Positions 36,105-44,976 of a stretch of DNA of 64,000 nt are shown here, piece by piece. Below the pieces are notes generated by a model, which ran no database searches, was not told the origin of the DNA, and worked only from the letters and a program-made list of their open reading frames with translations. The translations under genes and the position numbers were made by a program. How positions within the stretch are numbered: the first letter of the stretch is position 1; each line of letters begins with the position of its first letter. Source of the DNA: Cognatitamlana onchidii. Its GTDB lineage: Bacteria; Bacteroidota; Bacteroidia; Flavobacteriales; Flavobacteriaceae. The DNA lies in NCBI RefSeq assembly GCF_004804355.1, contig NZ_SRWZ01000005.1, forward strand, positions 62,001-126,000. The letters are read 5' to 3'.

Positions 36105-36132
36105 GATAATAATGATTCCTAAAATAAAAACT

Positions 36133-36708
36133 ATGTTCAATAAAGTCATAAAATTAATTATTGCCGTCGGCATCTTAGCTTACGCGGTTTATCAATTTAC
36201 AGAAGGTAATATAGGAAATGGCATTGCCTTAATATTACTAGCTTCTGTATTTGTTTTCTTATACTTTAAAAATGAATTCATACTCCTTGCGTTTTTAAAG
36301 TTGAGAAAACAAGATTTTGATGGTGCTAAAAAGTGGTTGGATAAAATTAAAAATCCAGAAGCTGCACTTGTAAAAAAACAACAGGGGTACTACAACTATT
36401 TACACGGCATCATGGTTTCTCAGAGCAATATGAACGAAGCCGAGAAATTTTTCAAAAAAGCCATAAGTCTTGGCTTATCTATGGATCATGATTTAGCTAT
36501 GGCCAAACTAAATTTAGCGGGGATTGCGTTTTCTAAACGCAGAAAGCAAGAGGCTCAAAAATTACTCACTGAAGCCACTAAATTAGACAAGCAAGGCATA
36601 CTGACCGATCAAATTAAAATGATGAAACAAAACATGAAGCGATCGGCTGGTCCTAACCAACACTATGGGGCTGGTGGATCTTTAAGAGCACAAAAGCGTA
36701 GAGGATAA
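36133..36708 (+). CDS. Membrane-anchored TPR-like protein
   Basis: 191 residues from the ATG at 36133. Two hydrophobic segments (about 3-20 and 27-45) are followed by helical repeats of TPR character (YNYLHGIMVSQSNMNEAEKFFKKAI, then AKLNLAGIAFSKRRKQEAQKLLTEA). The tail is basic and Gly-rich. Longer starts at 36031 or 36112 would be coded by the leader hairpin and promoter region and are less likely. No specific function is known. Confidence 0.7.
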   Translation: MFNKVIKLIIAVGILAYAVYQFTEGNIGNGIALILLASVFVFLYFKNEFILLAFLKLRKQDFDGAKKWLDKIKNPEAALVKKQQGYYNYLHGIMVSQSNMNEAEKFFKKAISLGLSMDHDLAMAKLNLAGIAFSKRRKQEAQKLLTEATKLDKQGILTDQIKMMKQNMKRSAGPNQHYGAGGSLRAQKRRG

Positions 36709-36727
36709 AAGATATACTTGTCAAGTC

Positions 36728-36766
36728 AAAAAAAGGTTAGAGCCAAAAGCTCTAACCTTTTTTTTT
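36728..36766. terminator. Strong bidirectional terminator
   Basis: AAAGGTTAGAGC pairs with GCTCTAACCTTT around CAAAA, with long A- and T-runs. It separates the TPR-like gene from the convergent transglycosylase gene. Confidence 0.9.
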
Positions 36767-36781
36767 AGCCTATTGTAAGCC

Positions 36782-37711
36782 TTATCTAGTTACATCGTAA
36801 TGCCCTTCTTTTGGAATTTCAATAAGGTATTGCTTTCTAGATTTATTATTTAAATGCGGCTCTCTTAACCATGGATTATGTATTTTGAGTATCTTATAGT
36901 TTATCCCAAACTTTTCGGCAAATTTAGAAAAGTCATGAACTGCCGTATCTACCTCCACTTGAAAGGTAGGTACATTGGTGTACAAATCCTTGTCTCTAAA
37001 ATTAAACCCGTATTTAGATGGATTGGATAAGATTTCTTTTAGAGCCACAATTCTAAATAGGTATCTACCCGTTTCCTCTCCCAAGAGTAAATCGTAATAA
37101 GTTGAAACTCCTTGCTCTTTTAAACGTCTAGAAATCCCAGCTCTACCCGCATTATAAGAAGCGGCTGCTAAGGTCCAAGACCCTAATTTCTCCTTGGCAC
37201 CAATTAGATATTTACAAGCTACCTCGGTAGCTTTTTCCAAATTATAGCGTTCGTCCACATTTTTATTTACCTCCAATCCATTTTCTCTTCCTGTGGTGGG
37301 CATAATTTGCCACACCCCTCTCGCTCCGGCAGGAGACACGGCGTTGGTAAGACCGCTTTCAATAACTGCTAAATATTTAAAATCATCTGGCACACCATGT
37401 TCTTTTAGAATCGGCTCAATAATCGGAAAATACTTCTTGGCACGCTTAAACATTAGCAATCCATTTGACTGCCAATACGTGTTTACTAGCAATTCCCGAT
37501 CCATACGCTCATAAATATCTGGATTTTGCAAAGGTAGCGGCTCCCCTGCGAAACTCAAATCACTAGGCACTTGAAGCGCATAAACGTTATAATCGTTAAT
37601 TAACTTTTTTTCAAAATTCTCATCTGTAGGCGCATCTTGGAGGGCATAAATAAACAACATACATAAACTTAATAATCCCACCAAAGCCAGACCTCTTTCT
37701 ATAATTTTCAT
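36782..37711 (-). CDS. Lytic transglycosylase, SLT/GH23 domain
   Basis: 309 residues with an N-terminal membrane signal (about 8-25) and a catalytic domain at about 100-220. The catalytic Glu is in FKYLAVIESGLTNAVSP, followed by GARGVWQIMPTTGRENG and TLAAASYNAGRAGI, the standard GH23 pattern. It cleaves peptidoglycan in the periplasm with formation of anhydro-muropeptides. The family often carries C-terminal LysM repeats; none is seen in the final 80 residues. Confidence 0.9.
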   Translation of the reverse strand: MKIIERGLALVGLLSLCMLFIYALQDAPTDENFEKKLINDYNVYALQVPSDLSFAGEPLPLQNPDIYERMDRELLVNTYWQSNGLLMFKRAKKYFPIIEPILKEHGVPDDFKYLAVIESGLTNAVSPAGARGVWQIMPTTGRENGLEVNKNVDERYNLEKATEVACKYLIGAKEKLGSWTLAAASYNAGRAGISRRLKEQGVSTYYDLLLGEETGRYLFRIVALKEILSNPSKYGFNFRDKDLYTNVPTFQVEVDTAVHDFSKFAEKFGINYKILKIHNPWLREPHLNNKSRKQYLIEIPKEGHYDVTR

Positions 37712-37749
37712 GACTAAATTAAGTTTTCTTTAAAATTAAAAAAATAACG

Positions 37750-38415
37750 CTACGAATCTAAGATTATTCTGGGTAAATTTTCATTAAACCACTTATATTT
37801 ATTAATAATCATAATGTGTGACCCATTCGGAATCCTTATACAGTTGGAGATATTTTTAATTGGAAAAACCGCATCTTGATCGCCGTGAATATGAATCACA
37901 GCAGAATCGTATTTCTTCTGTTCCCAGCAAACCATCTCTTTTATAGCCCAGCTTAAATAGTCACTATCATTTACCGATAAATATTTTTTATATAATTCAA
38001 GCCGCTTTGCCATCTGTTTCCCGAATGCATACTTTTCAAAAATCTCGATGTTACTTGCTAAATGCGTTGGCACTATTTTATAAGCCCCCGTAGATTTAAC
38101 TAAGAGCATTTTTTTGGGCAGCTCAAACATAGATTTCACACTGGATACAATTATAAGTTTTCTAACAGAAATAATCTTAGCTATTTCCTGCACCAAAACA
38201 CCACCAAAAGAGACCCCCAATAAAACAACATGATCGTGCTTTATATACTTAGTCATTCTGGAAGCATAATCGCGTAAAGGCTCTTTATGTTTGGGCATAA
38301 TCCATTCTAAATAATGAATTTTAAACCTATCGCTTGGTAGCTCGATGTACTCAAAAATTTTTGAACTTGCAGCCATTCCGGGCATCAAATAAACATGTAT
38401 TATATCCTGATCCAT
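37750..38415 (-). CDS. Alpha/beta hydrolase
   Basis: 221 residues with the nucleophile elbow LLGVSFGGVLVQE (about 82-94), the acid in VIHIHGDQDAVFPI and a late His in NGSHIMI, giving a complete Ser-Asp-His triad. The N-terminal YLMPGMAAS and the small cap around 130-155 are typical of cytoplasmic alpha/beta hydrolases. No substrate can be named. It starts 38 bases after the transglycosylase region and faces away from the GNAT-like gene. Confidence 0.8.
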   Translation of the reverse strand: MDQDIIHVYLMPGMAASSKIFEYIELPSDRFKIHYLEWIMPKHKEPLRDYASRMTKYIKHDHVVLLGVSFGGVLVQEIAKIISVRKLIIVSSVKSMFELPKKMLLVKSTGAYKIVPTHLASNIEIFEKYAFGKQMAKRLELYKKYLSVNDSDYLSWAIKEMVCWEQKKYDSAVIHIHGDQDAVFPIKNISNCIRIPNGSHIMIINKYKWFNENLPRIILDS

Positions 38416-38460
38416 AAGGCATTATACTTTGTTTTACTTTACAGTAACATTTTTTTTTCG

Positions 38461-38468
38461 TACTTTTG
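38461..38468 (+). promoter_or_regulatory. -7 promoter box of the GNAT-like gene
   Basis: TACTTTTG lies 60 bases before the ATG at 38529, which gives a short A/T-rich leader. Confidence 0.45.
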
Positions 38469-38528
38469 CACAAAGTTAGAGAAATAGTCCTCACTATTTT
38501 GTATTCCTAAGAAATAAAACAAGAGCAT

Positions 38529-38825
38529 ATGGTTGAAGCAGCAGAACTAGTTGACAATGATTTTTTACGTCAATACGAAATTAAAGTAGATGATCAATTG
38601 GCAAAAATTGAATATTCACTACAAGAAAGAAAGATTTTTTTAACCAAATTAATTATTCCGGAAAACGTAAATGATGAAGGTTTTAAAAAAGAATTTTTAT
38701 CTATGGTTTTTGAAGAAATTGGAGAACGCAATCTAAGCGTGGTTCCTACTAGCCCAGAAATAGCAAAGTTTGTTAGAAGCAATAGAAAATACAAACGTAT
38801 GCTGCCTGTAGGGGTGAGAATCTAA
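38529..38825 (+). CDS. Small GNAT-fold protein (YjdJ/COG2388 type)
   Basis: 98 residues that follow the YjdJ-like minimal GNAT pattern: IEYSLQERKIFLTKLIIPENV, then a helix, then LSVVPTSPEIAKFVRSNRKY. In active members the turn after the fourth strand is an acetyl-CoA loop of the form RGxGxG. Here the same position reads NVNDEGFKKEF, so the cofactor loop is not conserved. It may be a degenerate acetyltransferase or have another ligand. Confidence 0.7.
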   Translation: MVEAAELVDNDFLRQYEIKVDDQLAKIEYSLQERKIFLTKLIIPENVNDEGFKKEFLSMVFEEIGERNLSVVPTSPEIAKFVRSNRKYKRMLPVGVRI

Positions 38826-38837
38826 CATGTGATAAAT

Positions 38838-38878
38838 AAAAAAAAAAGCTGAAACCTTCTGGTTTCAGCTTTTTTTTT
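38838..38878. terminator. Strong bidirectional terminator
   Basis: AAAAGCTGAAACC pairs with GGTTTCAGCTTTT around TTCT, with long A- and T-runs. It separates the GNAT-like gene from the convergent mtaB gene. Confidence 0.92.
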
Positions 38879-38896
38879 GCGTTTTTTTTAACAACT

Positions 38897-40222
38897 CTAA
38901 CTTGAGAATACCGTTGCAAAATCAAATCGAACGATACCGTCTTGATCAATATGAGTTAAAACACCTTTATGAAGTGTATTTACCAATTCTGGGTTCCATG
39001 GCGTTTTTACTTTAACATAATTTTCGGTAAACCCATGAATATACCCCTCTTTATTTTCGCTTTCAAAAAGAACCGTTCGTGTTTCCCCTATTTGAGTCTC
39101 ATAAAACGCTCTCCGCTTTTTTACAGATAGCCCTCTTAGCATTTTACTGCGCTTACTTCTAACATTATAAGGAATCACCCCATCCATTTGAGCCGCTTCT
39201 GTATTATCCCGTTCTGAATAGGTGAAAACATGCAAATAGGAAATATCTAACTCATTTAAGAAATTATAAGTTTCTAAGAAACATGTCTCTGTTTCTCCTG
39301 GAAACCCTACAATGACATCTACCCCAATACAAGCATGAGGCATAACTTCTTTTATTTTGGAAACACGATCTACATAAAGTTCTTTCATGTAACGTCGTTT
39401 CATTTTTTTTAGAATAGTATTACTACCTGACTGCAAGGGTATATGAAAATGTGGCACAAAGGCTCGAGACTTTGAAACTAATTCTATGGTTTCATTTTTT
39501 AGAAGGTTAGGCTCTATAGACGAAATGCGCAAGCGTTCAATACCCTTAACTTGATCTAGTTCACTCACAAGGTCTAAAAACGTATGTTCATGCTTTTTGT
39601 TTCCAAACTCCCCTTTTCCATAATCACCAATATTAACGCCCGTTAAAACGATTTCCTTAATGTTTTGTTTTGAAATTTCGCGTGCATTTCTTAAAACATT
39701 ATCCATGGTATCACTTCTAGAAATTCCACGTGCTAAAGGAATAGTGCAGTACGTACATTTATAATCGCAACCATCTTGCACCTTTAAAAAAGCCCGCGTT
39801 CTATCGCCTATAGAATAGGAGCCCACATAAAAATCGGCGTCTTCAATTTCACAAGAATGTACTTCACCAAAATCATTTTTTGATAGGTCATTCAAGTAAT
39901 CTGTAATCTTAAACTTTTCTGTTGCGCCAAGCACCAAATCGACCCCATTAACATCGGCCAATTCTTGAGGTTTCAATTGCGCATAACACCCAACAGCAGC
40001 AATAAATGCATCGGGGTTTGCTTTTTGAGCTTGTTTTACTATGGTTTTAAAACGTTTATCGGCATTTTCTGTTACCGAACAGGTATTTATAACATAAATA
40101 TCTGCGCTTTCTGAAAAGTCAACCCTATCAAAACCTTCATGATTAAAAGACCTTGCAATAGTAGATGTTTCAGAAAAATTTAATTTACATCCAAGTGTAT
40201 AAAAAGCAACTTTTTTATTCAT
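38897..40222 (-). CDS. mtaB: tRNA t6A37 methylthiotransferase
   Basis: 441 residues. The N-terminal UPF0004 domain has FYTLGCKLNFSETSTIA, INTCSVTENADKR and AAVGCYAQLKP with three cluster cysteines. The radical-SAM domain has CDYKCTYCTIPLARG (Cys-x3-Cys-x2-Cys), and a TRAM domain closes the protein (TVLFESENKEGYIHGFTENY). This order defines methylthiotransferases, and the sequence fits MtaB, which turns t6A into ms2t6A. The ATG at 40222 gives the family start MNKKVAFYTLGCK; an ATG at 40246 adds eight unconserved residues. Confidence 0.93.
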   Translation of the reverse strand: MNKKVAFYTLGCKLNFSETSTIARSFNHEGFDRVDFSESADIYVINTCSVTENADKRFKTIVKQAQKANPDAFIAAVGCYAQLKPQELADVNGVDLVLGATEKFKITDYLNDLSKNDFGEVHSCEIEDADFYVGSYSIGDRTRAFLKVQDGCDYKCTYCTIPLARGISRSDTMDNVLRNAREISKQNIKEIVLTGVNIGDYGKGEFGNKKHEHTFLDLVSELDQVKGIERLRISSIEPNLLKNETIELVSKSRAFVPHFHIPLQSGSNTILKKMKRRYMKELYVDRVSKIKEVMPHACIGVDVIVGFPGETETCFLETYNFLNELDISYLHVFTYSERDNTEAAQMDGVIPYNVRSKRSKMLRGLSVKKRRAFYETQIGETRTVLFESENKEGYIHGFTENYVKVKTPWNPELVNTLHKGVLTHIDQDGIVRFDFATVFSS

Positions 40223-40310
40223 TTTTAAATATATTTCCATGACCATGGAAATCTCATTATATTTACCTGTCCTGGCTTTAAAGTCTGCAAATTTACAACT
40301 AATAAATTAT

Positions 40311-41930
40311 ATGTTAAAACCCGTATTATTGCAAATAACATCCTATTTATCAATTGGTTGTATACTTCTTTTGTTTTTTAACTGTGGGGCGCCTCCAAAT
40401 AGCAACAAAGATCACTTAGTTTTTAGGTATAACGAATATGCAAATATTAACACATTAGATCCTGCTTTCTCTAGAACACTTCAAGATAATAACGTTTGCA
40501 ACCAATTATTTAATGGGCTGGTACAATTGGACGACCAGCTAAATATATTGCCTTGTATTGCTAAAAACTGGAAAATCTCTGACAGCGGTACGATCTATCG
40601 GTTTTATTTAAGGCGTGACGTATATTTTCATAAACATGCTCTATTTGGAAAAGATTCAACAAGAACCGTAGTAGCCTCAGATTTTGAATATAGTCTTAAT
40701 AGGTTAAGGGATGAAACAATTGCTGCTCCTGGCAGCTGGGTTCTAAATAAAGTTGATGATTTTAAAGCTATTAACGATACAATATTTGAGATTAAACTAA
40801 AACAACCTTTTCCTGCTTTTATTGGTTTACTCACCATGAAATATTGCTCGGTGATACCGCATGAAATTGCCGAAATTTATGGGTCAGAGTTTAGATCGCA
40901 CCCTATTGGAACAGGCCCCTTTAAGTTTAAACGCTGGGAAGAAAACACCAAGCTAGTTCTAAGAAAGAATCATATCTATTTTGAAAAAGACAAAAATGGC
41001 TATCCGCTTCCGTATTTAGAAGCCGTAGCTATTACCTTTTTACCAGATAAGCAAAGTGAATTTTTGCAGTTCGCTCAAGGCAATATTGATTTTCTTAACA
41101 GTCTGGACGCTTCGTATAAAGATGAGCTACTTACTGCTGATGGTAGACTTAGAGAGAAATACAAAAAAAGCATTAACTTAATAAGAGGCCCATTTCTTAA
41201 TACAGAATACCTTGGTTTTTACCTCGATTCCAAGACTCCAGAAATACAATCTGAATTGGTAAGGAAAGCCATAAACATAGGGTTCGACAGGGCCAAAATG
41301 ATGACTTATTTAAGAAATGGCATAGGTATTCCAGCAACTGGTGGGTTTATTCCTATTGGATTAAAAGGGCATAGCAAATCCATTGGTTTTAGCTATCAAC
41401 CCAAAAAAGCGAAAGCTTTGATTAATCAATTTAAAAAAGAAAGTGGTATTGAAAATCCAGAAATTACTTTGGTAACTACCAGTAACTATCTTAGTTTTTG
41501 CGAATTTATACAACGCGAACTAGAAAAGGCTGGATTGTTAATACATGTCGATGTTATGCCTGAAGCTTCGTTACGATCGGCAAGATCCAACGGAAAAGTG
41601 GATATGTTTAGAAGCTCTTGGGTCGCGGACTATTTAGATGCCGAAAACTATCTATCTATTTTTTATAGCAAAAATTTTGCGCCTGGTGGATCTAATTATT
41701 TTCACTACAAGAGCAAGCTATTTGATAGCCTTTACAATAAATCGTTTACTATAGCTAATATTAATGAGCGAAAAACACTTTATACCACCATGGACTCTTT
41801 AGCCATGGACAAGGCCCTAATGGTGCCATTGTATTATGACGAAGTGATTAGATTTACCAGAAAAAATGTGACCGGTTTAGGGGTAAACCCAATTAATTTA
41901 TTGGATTTGAAAACCATTAGAAAAGATTAA
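40311..41930 (+). CDS. Oligopeptide/dipeptide-type ABC substrate-binding lipoprotein
   Basis: 539 residues from the ATG at 40311, which gives a clean lipoprotein signal ending LLLFFNC. The mature protein is a family-5 solute binder: FRYNEYANINTLDPAFSRTLQDN, SDFEYSLNRLRD, HPIGTGPFKFKRWEEN and RKAINIGFDRAKMM. No permease or ATPase genes are adjacent, so this is an orphan binder, as is often seen in this family. Upstream ATGs at 40239 and 40245 would extend into the divergent mtaB promoter region. Confidence 0.86.
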   Translation: MLKPVLLQITSYLSIGCILLLFFNCGAPPNSNKDHLVFRYNEYANINTLDPAFSRTLQDNNVCNQLFNGLVQLDDQLNILPCIAKNWKISDSGTIYRFYLRRDVYFHKHALFGKDSTRTVVASDFEYSLNRLRDETIAAPGSWVLNKVDDFKAINDTIFEIKLKQPFPAFIGLLTMKYCSVIPHEIAEIYGSEFRSHPIGTGPFKFKRWEENTKLVLRKNHIYFEKDKNGYPLPYLEAVAITFLPDKQSEFLQFAQGNIDFLNSLDASYKDELLTADGRLREKYKKSINLIRGPFLNTEYLGFYLDSKTPEIQSELVRKAINIGFDRAKMMTYLRNGIGIPATGGFIPIGLKGHSKSIGFSYQPKKAKALINQFKKESGIENPEITLVTTSNYLSFCEFIQRELEKAGLLIHVDVMPEASLRSARSNGKVDMFRSSWVADYLDAENYLSIFYSKNFAPGGSNYFHYKSKLFDSLYNKSFTIANINERKTLYTTMDSLAMDKALMVPLYYDEVIRFTRKNVTGLGVNPINLLDLKTIRKD

Positions 41931-42621
41931 CTTTTCTAATAACACGTTCTGTTACCATTCCCATAACCAATAAATACATAGCACTCCCATAGGTAAACAT
42001 GATAACGCCATCTTGAAATGGCAAATCGGTTCTAAACGTTTTAATAGCCATTAACCCTTCCGATATCATAAAAAGAAGCACGCCATAAAACACTAGCCAA
42101 TAACTCCTATTATTCACCACACCTTTTCTTAAATAAGCAAATTGAAATAATAACAAGGAAATGAAAAAGCTAAATAGCGCTGGAATAAAAAACCCTTTTA
42201 ATCCATCGTAAACCAAACTCACTAATCCAAAAGTGTAACTAAACATGATAATAGAAAAAGGAAGTAAACGCCTAACTTGAAAATCAAACTTATGCGAAAA
42301 CCTGAAGCAAAAAAGTAATTTTCCTAACGACACAAGAGCCAATGCCACGCCTAAAGAAATTGTATTTTCAACATCGATAAGAACAATATCGGCCAATAAA
42401 AAACAAAATAGACCAAGAGATACCCACCTAAACCTACTTCTTTTTATTTCAGAATGATTAAAAAAGTAAAATAGTGACAGGATGATTAAAATAGGCGGCT
42501 TAGAAATATAGCGGTATGGAAATGCAGGACAACAGAGTTTAACTAAAACATCGAAACCCAAAACACAAAAATATAAAATTGTGAATTTGTATTTATCTTT
42601 AAAAAATCCAGGCATATTCAT
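41917..42621 (-). CDS. YhhN family membrane protein
   Basis: 234 residues with about eight membrane segments. The family marks are RYISKPPILI near residue 38, FCFLLADIVLI (with the conserved Asp), and GKLLFCFRFSH. YhhN relatives include TMEM86-type lysoplasmalogenases, so hydrolysis of a vinyl-ether lipid is possible, but no activity is assured in bacteria. The 3' end overlaps the convergent binder gene by 14 bases. Confidence 0.8.
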   Translation of the reverse strand: MNMPGFFKDKYKFTILYFCVLGFDVLVKLCCPAFPYRYISKPPILIILSLFYFFNHSEIKRSRFRWVSLGLFCFLLADIVLIDVENTISLGVALALVSLGKLLFCFRFSHKFDFQVRRLLPFSIIMFSYTFGLVSLVYDGLKGFFIPALFSFFISLLLFQFAYLRKGVVNNRSYWLVFYGVLLFMISEGLMAIKTFRTDLPFQDGVIMFTYGSAMYLLVMGMVTERVIRKVNLF

Positions 42622-42721
42622 GGCAAATCAAACGTTCAATATGATCATGCTCACGAAAATACGAAAAATAATCAGGCAAATTATCCAGCTCTAAAATAGC
42701 CCCAAGTTGACATAATCAAGG

Positions 42722-43897
42722 TTAAACGCGTCTGTACTTTTTTGTTTCTTCAAAAACGTGTTCAAGTATGGCTTTGTCTTGCTCTGAAAACTCAACACGT
42801 CTTCTTAGCATAACCACTTTAGCGACTTCAAAAGCCTTTTTTGTAAGATAAGGAGTAAACCCTGCACTCCCTCCCCAGCTAAAACTAGGAACAAAATTTC
42901 TTGGAAAACCACTCCCAAAAATGTTAGCACTCACCCCAACCACAGTGCCTGTATTAAACATTGCATTTATACCCGATTTAGAGTGATCCCCCATCATTAA
43001 TCCACAAAATTGCAACCCCGTTTTCGCAAAACCTTCAGTTTGGTAATCCCATAACCTTACTTCGGCGTAATTATTTTTCAAATTAGAAGTGTTCGTATCT
43101 GCTCCCAAATTACACCACTCGCCAAGCACAGAATTTCCCAAAAAACCGTCATGCCCCTTATTGGAATAACCAAAAAGCACCGAGTTATTCACCTCTCCTC
43201 CAACCTTACTATGAGGCCCAATTGTAGTGGGTCCATAAATTTTTGCACTTAGGTTGACCGTGGCAGATTCACACAACGCAAAAGGCCCTCTAATTACGGA
43301 GCCCTCCATAATCTCGGCGTTTTTACCAATGTAGATGGGACCCTTAGAGGCATTTAGTGTTGCAAACTCTAACTTGGCACCTTCTTCTATAAAAATATTT
43401 TCAGCAGCAATAATGTTATTACTAGCTGGAATTGACTGAGACCTTCTTCCTTTAGTTAAAAGCGAAAAATCCTCTTGAATAGCCAATCCATTCTTTGAAA
43501 AAATACCCCAAGTATTATTTATTTCTATAACATCGTCATGAAACTCAATGGCTTCATAGTCTTCAAAATTAATGTCATCTTGTGCTTCTTTTGTAAAAAA
43601 AGCGATTACATTTTCTTCTTTAAAAATGGCTTGATTTTCTTTAAGGTTTTTAACCATTTCAACCAATTCCAAATTTGGAAGAAAGGATGCATTAATCATA
43701 ATATTCTCGTCCATTTCAACCATCGGGTATTTATCAGACAAATACGCTTCTGTTACCGTTGTTGTGGTAAACTGCAGATACGCTTCCCATTTTTCTCTTA
43801 TGGTTAAAATACCAACACGAATATCTGCAACAGGCCTTGTATATGTAAATGGCAATAAACTATTCCTTGAAGGTCCATCAAAAAGAATATAATTCAT
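42722..43897 (-). CDS. GlmU-like sugar nucleotidyltransferase family protein
   Basis: 391 residues. The N-terminal part begins NYILFDGPSRNSLLPFTYTRPVADIRVGI, a variant of the nucleotidyltransferase fold. From about residue 170 there is a left-handed beta-helix (KGPIYIGKNAEIMEGSVIRGPFAL, SKVGGEVNNSVLFGYSNKGHD). Bacteroidota carry this GlmU-like protein besides true GlmU. The classic GxGTRM pyrophosphorylase loop is not seen, so the exact reaction is uncertain. Confidence 0.85.
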   Translation of the reverse strand: MNYILFDGPSRNSLLPFTYTRPVADIRVGILTIREKWEAYLQFTTTTVTEAYLSDKYPMVEMDENIMINASFLPNLELVEMVKNLKENQAIFKEENVIAFFTKEAQDDINFEDYEAIEFHDDVIEINNTWGIFSKNGLAIQEDFSLLTKGRRSQSIPASNNIIAAENIFIEEGAKLEFATLNASKGPIYIGKNAEIMEGSVIRGPFALCESATVNLSAKIYGPTTIGPHSKVGGEVNNSVLFGYSNKGHDGFLGNSVLGEWCNLGADTNTSNLKNNYAEVRLWDYQTEGFAKTGLQFCGLMMGDHSKSGINAMFNTGTVVGVSANIFGSGFPRNFVPSFSWGGSAGFTPYLTKKAFEVAKVVMLRRRVEFSEQDKAILEHVFEETKKYRRV

Positions 43898-43943
43898 ACG
43901 GAGTAGAAATTTAGATTGAAGTTAATAGCACGATGGTAAAAAT

Positions 43944-43976
43944 AAAAAAGCCTCTCAACAGTAGAAAGGCTTTTTA
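43944..43976 (-). terminator. Intrinsic terminator of rpmE2
   Basis: On the minus strand AAAAAGCCTTTC and GAGAGGCTTTTTT pair around CTACTGTT, ending in a U-run. It lies between the rpmE2 stop and the GlmU-like gene start. Confidence 0.75.
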
Positions 43977-43997
43977 AAAATATATTTAGCGCTAAAA

Positions 43998-44249
43998 TTA
44001 TTTTTTAAACTTAGCGTATTTAGTTTTGAATTTATCAATACGACCAGCCGTATCTACTAATTTAGATTTACCAGTGTAATATGGATGCGATGTTCTAGAA
44101 ATTTCCATCTTTATTAATGGGTATTCAACACCATCAACCTCAATCGTTTCATTAGTGTCTGCAGTAGATTTTGTTAAAAACACATCATCATTAGACATAT
44201 CTTTAAATGCTACTATTCTATAATTTTCTGGATGTATACCTTTTCTCAT
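43998..44249 (-). CDS. rpmE2: 50S ribosomal protein L31, type B
   Basis: 83 residues starting [20 protein letters not shown] and containing SRTHP-like [20 protein letters not shown] with a final FKTKYAKF. This is the longer, cysteine-free B form of L31, which does not bind zinc. It is monocistronic with a consensus promoter. In species with both forms the B type is induced by zinc shortage; whether a zinc-binding copy exists elsewhere cannot be seen here. Confidence 0.96.
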   Translation of the reverse strand: MRKGIHPENYRIVAFKDMSNDDVFLTKSTADTNETIEVDGVEYPLIKMEISRTSHPYYTGKSKLVDTAGRIDKFKTKYAKFKK

Positions 44250-44286
44250 CGCTAAATGCTTTTTATTCTTTTCAATTTTGGAAGTG

Positions 44287-44317
44287 CAAATTTAAGTATT
44301 TTTTACAAATGAACAAT
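44287..44317 (-). promoter_or_regulatory. Promoter of rpmE2
   Basis: Read on the minus strand: ATTG (44317-44314), 19 bases, TAAATTTG (44294-44287). Near-consensus Bacteroidota promoter with a leader of about 30 bases. Confidence 0.65.
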
Positions 44318-44361
44318 ACTTTTTATATTTTTTTATTTTCTTCTTAAATGTAACATTTCCC

Positions 44362-44369
44362 TACCTTTG
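44362..44369 (+). promoter_or_regulatory. -7 promoter box of the DUF4199 gene
   Basis: TACCTTTG lies 37 bases before the ATG at 44407. A -33 element is not clear. Confidence 0.45.
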
Positions 44370-44406
44370 ATTACTAACAAATCAACAAAACAATATTTAA
44401 AATATT

Positions 44407-44937
44407 ATGGAAAGATCATTGAAGTCCATCGCTACAAATTACGGTCTCTATTTAGGAGTCTTGTTAGCATTAATTACGGTACTAAGTTATGCCATAAATA
44501 TAGAATTACTGACTAATATGTGGCTAGGTATTTTTATTATGGTGGCTATAATTGTACTAGGCATCATTGCTGTTGCCAAGGTTAAACAAGCTCAGCATGG
44601 GTTTGCTTCTTTTAAACAGGCCTTTACGGCCTATTTTATAACCGTACTCATTGGTTTGCTAATTAGTACATTGGTATCCTATTTGTTATTCAATGTAATT
44701 GATACTGAAGCCGCTGAAACCTTGAAGCAAGCAACTATTGAAAAGACCGTTGAGATGCTAGAAGGCTTTAATTCTCCCTCAGAAGCTATAGATAAAGCGG
44801 TAACACAAATAGAATCGCAAAATCAATATTCCCTAGCCAATGTAGCTAAAGGATTAGCTGGGTACTTAGTTGTATTTAGTATTATCGGCCTAATTGTTGC
44901 CGCTGCCATGAAAAAAAGTAATCCAGAGGAAGCATAA
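44407..44937 (+). CDS. DUF4199 membrane protein
   Basis: 176 residues with four membrane segments (about 11-30, 35-53, 70-93 and 150-170). The typical family core is VAKVKQAQHGFASFKQAFTAYFITVLIGLLI. It commonly precedes a GT2 glycosyltransferase gene in Bacteroidota, as it does here (39 bases). No function has been established. Confidence 0.82.
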   Translation: MERSLKSIATNYGLYLGVLLALITVLSYAINIELLTNMWLGIFIMVAIIVLGIIAVAKVKQAQHGFASFKQAFTAYFITVLIGLLISTLVSYLLFNVIDTEAAETLKQATIEKTVEMLEGFNSPSEAIDKAVTQIESQNQYSLANVAKGLAGYLVVFSIIGLIVAAAMKKSNPEEA

Positions 44938-44976
44938 ATTCTGTATTTTTGAATTTTATTACCGAAATTTCTCTTT

